The position numbers and the translations under genes were made by a program. A model generated the notes under the pieces. It was not told where the DNA came from. It saw only the letters and a program-made list of their open reading frames with translations, and ran no database searches. Source: Paenibacillus polysaccharolyticus (GTDB taxonomy: Bacteria > Bacillota > Bacilli > Paenibacillales > Paenibacillaceae). From it: 64,000 bases of DNA. The stretch is taken from assembly GCF_900102085.1 (NCBI RefSeq), contig NZ_FMVM01000019.1, positions 84,137 through 148,136 on the forward strand. The letters are read 5' to 3'. Positions 61,496 through 64,000 of this stretch are shown here, in pieces. Numbering within the stretch: position 1 is the first letter of the stretch; each line of letters begins with the position of its first letter.

Positions 61496-63250
61496 GTGGA
61501 CAACCGATTCACAACCCCACCTAACTTTATTAAAAATATCATTACCGAGGACCTCCGGTCGGGCAAAGTCCAGGAAGTTATTACCCGTTTTCCACCGGAA
61601 CCGAACGGTTATCTGCATATTGGTCACGCGAAGGCGATCTGGATCAACTTTACGCTGGGCGGCGAGTTCGGCGGCAAGACAAACCTGCGCTTTGATGACA
61701 CGAACCCGGTGAAGGAAGACGTGGAGTACGTGAACTCCATCCAGGAAGACGTGAAATGGCTCGGATACGAGTGGAACGAGAAACGTTTTGCCTCGGATTA
61801 TTTCGATGAGATGTACAACCGTGCGGTCTTGCTTATTCAAAAAGGTAAAGCCTATGTCGACGACCAAAGCGCCGACGAAATCCGTCAAATGCGCGGAACG
61901 CTAACCGAGCCGGGCAAAAACAGCCCGTACCGCGACCGTTCGGTGGAAGAGAACCTCGACTTGTTCACACGTATGCGTGCAGGCGAATTCAAGAACGGAG
62001 AAAAAGTGCTGCGTGCCAAGATTGATATGGCTTCGCCTAACATCAACCTGCGTGATCCGGTCATCTACCGTATCTCTCATGCACATCACCATAACACGGG
62101 CGACAAATGGTGCATCTACCCGATGTATGCATTCGCACACCCGCTGGAAGATGCCATTGAAGGTGTAACACACTCTTTGTGTTCTCTGGAGTTTGAAGAT
62201 CAACGTCCATTCTATGATTGGGTTATCGCGGAATGTGAGATGGAGAGTCAGCCGCGTCAATACGAGTTTGGCCGCCTGAACCTGTCACAGATGGTAACGA
62301 GCAAACGTAAGCTGAAGTTGCTTGTGGACGAAGGCCATGTGGATGGCTGGGACGATCCGCGTATGCCAACGATCTCGGGTTTGCGTCGCCGGGGGTACAC
62401 ACCGGAAGCGATTCGTGATTTTGTATTCGAAACAGGCATTTCCAAAAGCCAAGGCGTGATCGATCTACAAACGCTGGAGCACTTTGTTCGTGAGGATCTG
62501 AAACTGAAAGCTCCGCGCACCATGGCTGTCCTGCACCCGCTCAAAGTGGTTATCACCAACTATCCTGAGGGACAAGTGGAGTGGCTGGAGGCCGAGAATA
62601 ACGTGGAAAATCCGGAGATGGGCAACCGCCAAATTCCGTTCTCCCGTGAGATTTATATCGAGCAAGACGACTTTATGGAAAATCCACCGAACAAATACTT
62701 CCGTTTGTTCCCTGGCAATGAAGTTCGTTTGAAACATGCTTACTTCATTAAATGTAATGACGTGATCAAGGATGCGGATGGTAATGTCGTTGAGATTCAT
62801 TGCACTTATGATGTAGAAACGAAGAGCGGCAGCGGCTTTACAGGCCGCAAAGTCAAAGGCACGATTCACTGGGTAGAGGCAACTCAAGCGGTACCCGCAG
62901 AATTCCGTTTGTACGAGCCGTTGATTTCGGCGGAAGCGCCGGAAGCGGAAGCAGAGGCCGAAGTGGTTGCTGCTGTAGCAGGAGCTGAGATTGAGGCCGA
63001 TGTGACTGGAGCTGGAGCAGAGACTGCCGAGCAACCGGAAAAAACGTTCCTGGATCAGCTGAACCCGAACTCTCTGGAGATCGTTCACGGCTTCGTGGAG
63101 CAAGAGATGAAAGAAGCGAAATCACAGGACAAGTTCCAATTTTTCCGTCACGGTTACTTCAGTGTTGATCCAAAGCACTCCGAGCCAGGCCGTCCCGTGT
63201 TCAACCGGGTTGTATCGCTGAAAAGCTCATTCCAATTGCCTAAGGCATAA
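61496..63250 (+). CDS. glnS: Glutaminyl-tRNA synthetase
   Basis: 584 residues, class I synthetase. The HIGH motif is in PPEPNGYLHIGHAK, the KMSKS-like loop is MVTSKRKL, and RFDDTNP and the GlnRS-type C-terminal beta-barrels (FQFFRHGYFSVDP) follow. Against Escherichia coli GlnRS (554) it has an extra Ala/Glu-rich loop of about 35 residues (bases about 62920-63040) within the anticodon-binding part. The GTG at 61496 gives the usual N-terminus and has AAAGG upstream; longer frames from 61406 have no site. GlnRS is uncommon in Bacilli, where many use GatCAB. Confidence 0.92.
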   Translation: MDNRFTTPPNFIKNIITEDLRSGKVQEVITRFPPEPNGYLHIGHAKAIWINFTLGGEFGGKTNLRFDDTNPVKEDVEYVNSIQEDVKWLGYEWNEKRFASDYFDEMYNRAVLLIQKGKAYVDDQSADEIRQMRGTLTEPGKNSPYRDRSVEENLDLFTRMRAGEFKNGEKVLRAKIDMASPNINLRDPVIYRISHAHHHNTGDKWCIYPMYAFAHPLEDAIEGVTHSLCSLEFEDQRPFYDWVIAECEMESQPRQYEFGRLNLSQMVTSKRKLKLLVDEGHVDGWDDPRMPTISGLRRRGYTPEAIRDFVFETGISKSQGVIDLQTLEHFVREDLKLKAPRTMAVLHPLKVVITNYPEGQVEWLEAENNVENPEMGNRQIPFSREIYIEQDDFMENPPNKYFRLFPGNEVRLKHAYFIKCNDVIKDADGNVVEIHCTYDVETKSGSGFTGRKVKGTIHWVEATQAVPAEFRLYEPLISAEAPEAEAEAEVVAAVAGAEIEADVTGAGAETAEQPEKTFLDQLNPNSLEIVHGFVEQEMKEAKSQDKFQFFRHGYFSVDPKHSEPGRPVFNRVVSLKSSFQLPKA

Positions 63251-63254
63251 GGTA

Positions 63255-63400
63255 TAAAGTAGATACAAGAGGATATGGGATGAGGTAGACGTACAAGAGC
63301 GTGAGATAGACAAACAAGTGAGTGGGATAGACGGAAACAGTAGCACAGACGCACAACAGCATGAGATAGACGTGTAATAGTAGCGTGGGCATGGGACAGA
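63255..63400. repeat. Degenerate tandem repeats after glnS
   Basis: Loose repeats of GATAGACG/GGTAGACG with ACAAGAG or ACAACAG, about 22-35 bases apart. No coding role is seen. Confidence 0.4.
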
Positions 63401-63507
63401 GGTGGTTGCTAAACCAACGTCAGCCACGACATTAATTCACCCGTCGAATGCTTGAAGGGTTTGGTTAGAGCACGAAGTTTCGAGATTAGTAAGCTGCATA
63501 TGCATTA

Positions 63508-63553
63508 AAAAGGGGCGCTCCTTCATCCTTAAGATGACGGGACGCCCTTTTTG
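63508..63553 (+). terminator. Terminator downstream of glnS
   Basis: AAAAAGGGGCG...TCC pairs with GGA...CGCCCTTTTT, with T-run at 63548-63552. Confidence 0.85.
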
Positions 63554-63600
63554 TGTTTTTCGATATAGAGGGGATGTCCTCTTTTATAGTATGCAAATTA

Positions 63601-63671
63601 CTCTAACGATCACAGGGAACGCTATTTCCTCGTTTTTCGTCATTTCTGAATTCTAACGATCCGTACCTTTA
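63601..63671 (+). repeat. Palindromic interspersed element, truncated copy D
   Basis: One full forward unit (CTCTAACGATCACAGGG...GCTATTT, from 63601) and the start of a second (TTCTAACGATCC, 63650-63661), after which the similarity breaks off where the IS element begins. The two inverted units are not in the window. Confidence 0.7.
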
Positions 63672-64000
63672 AAGCCCCCTAATCCAATTGGACACTCGAA
63701 GCCACCTCAGATACACTAAATGAAATGAGGAGAGTATTCATGAAAAGACGATTTAGATGCCCAGTTGAGGCGAAAAAGGAATATGTCGTAGAGGTGCTTT
63801 CTGGCCTCCGGACAGAGGTCGTAGCACGAAAGTACGGCATGTCTCCTAAAACGCTGACGACTTGGGTTCGTCAATATGAAGATGAGGTGGGGGAACTGGT
63901 GGCTAAAAAACAAAAAGAAACGCAACAAATACAGCAAGATGCAGCCAACTATCAAGAACTGCAGGAGAAATACGATGAAGCTTTGAAACTTCTTGGCGCA
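63662..64000 (+). mobile_element. Left part of an IS3-type insertion sequence
   Basis: An IS3-type orfA starts 78 bases after an abrupt break in the interspersed repeat; the intervening GTACCTTTAAAGCCCCCTAA has the look of an IS3 end. The exact terminus and the right end, with orfB, lie outside what can be seen. Confidence 0.6.
63740..64000 (+). CDS. IS3-family transposase OrfA, cut by window edge
   Basis: The first 87 residues are present, in frame to the last base. The helix-turn-helix VARKYGMSPKTLTTWVRQYE is the DNA-binding domain of IS3/IS911-type OrfA, followed by the start of a leucine-zipper-like coiled coil. GAGGAGAG lies 8 bases before the ATG. A frameshifted orfB normally follows. 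Confidence 0.85.
   Translation, partial: MKRRFRCPVEAKKEYVVEVLSGLRTEVVARKYGMSPKTLTTWVRQYEDEVGELVAKKQKETQQIQQDAANYQELQEKYDEALKLLGA

Overview
The window reads as a stretch of a Paenibacillus-like chromosome (Firmicutes, Bacillales). Grounds: moderate G+C, strong AGGAGG-type ribosome binding sites with frequent GTG/TTG starts, a Bacillus megaterium-type anaerobic cobalamin operon (CbiH60-like CobJ fusion, His-tailed CbiX), a plant-polymer pectate lyase, a GH94 phosphorylase, and a GTPase/tubulin-like cluster of a kind I associate with Bacillales. No plasmid or phage genes were seen; the only mobile gene is an IS3-type transposase cut by the right edge.

Layout. 1-771: a terminator, a cobalamin riboswitch and a distal terminator-type hairpin. 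772-13203: the corrin-ring operon cobJ(cbiH60)-cbiX-cbiJ-cbiC-cbiD-cbiET-cbiL-cbiF-cbiG-cbiA, running by the cobalt-early (anaerobic) route from sirohydrochlorin to cobyrinate a,c-diamide. Several of its proteins carry large low-complexity inserts. 13628-16394: a ThuA-like protein, then a phasin-like coiled-coil protein paired with an ABC1/UbiB kinase. 16500-17757: an AT-rich patch with one reverse-strand lipoprotein. 17758-21788: SulP transporter and DEAD-box helicase, separated by a roughly 200-base palindromic interspersed element that also interrupts the cob operon.

22349-38525 is the most unusual region. It holds a reverse-strand pair (a 49-residue membrane peptide overlapping a zinc-ribbon membrane protein) facing a seven-gene forward operon: secreted/membrane VWA protein, tubulin-like GTPase, a second divergent tubulin-like protein, polytopic VWA protein, small beta-rich protein, zinc-ribbon GTPase (DO-GTPase2-like) and a GAP1-N2/M-like single-span membrane protein. 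It looks like a membrane-anchored, two-NTPase signalling or assembly machine related to the GTPase-GAP1 systems predicted computationally as biological-conflict systems. Its actual function is unknown.

38587-50731: a Fur-controlled siderophore ATPase with a FhuF-like reductase, glutathione peroxidase, a catabolite-controlled pectate lyase, then a redox block of NADH oxidase, formate/nitrite channel and molybdopterin oxidoreductase. The nox and formate-channel promoters carry Fnr/Rex-type boxes in positions that suggest repression and activation respectively. An MFS exporter and an attenuator-led methyltransferase follow. 50768-56076: a LacI regulator and a GH94 phosphorylase sharing three matching operators. 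56195-63250: MerR-methyltransferase fusion, two GNATs, an SDR lacking the catalytic Tyr and Lys, a repeat-containing secreted protein, DUF2164 and glnS. 63508-64000: terminator, a truncated copy of the palindromic repeat, and the start of the IS3-type element.
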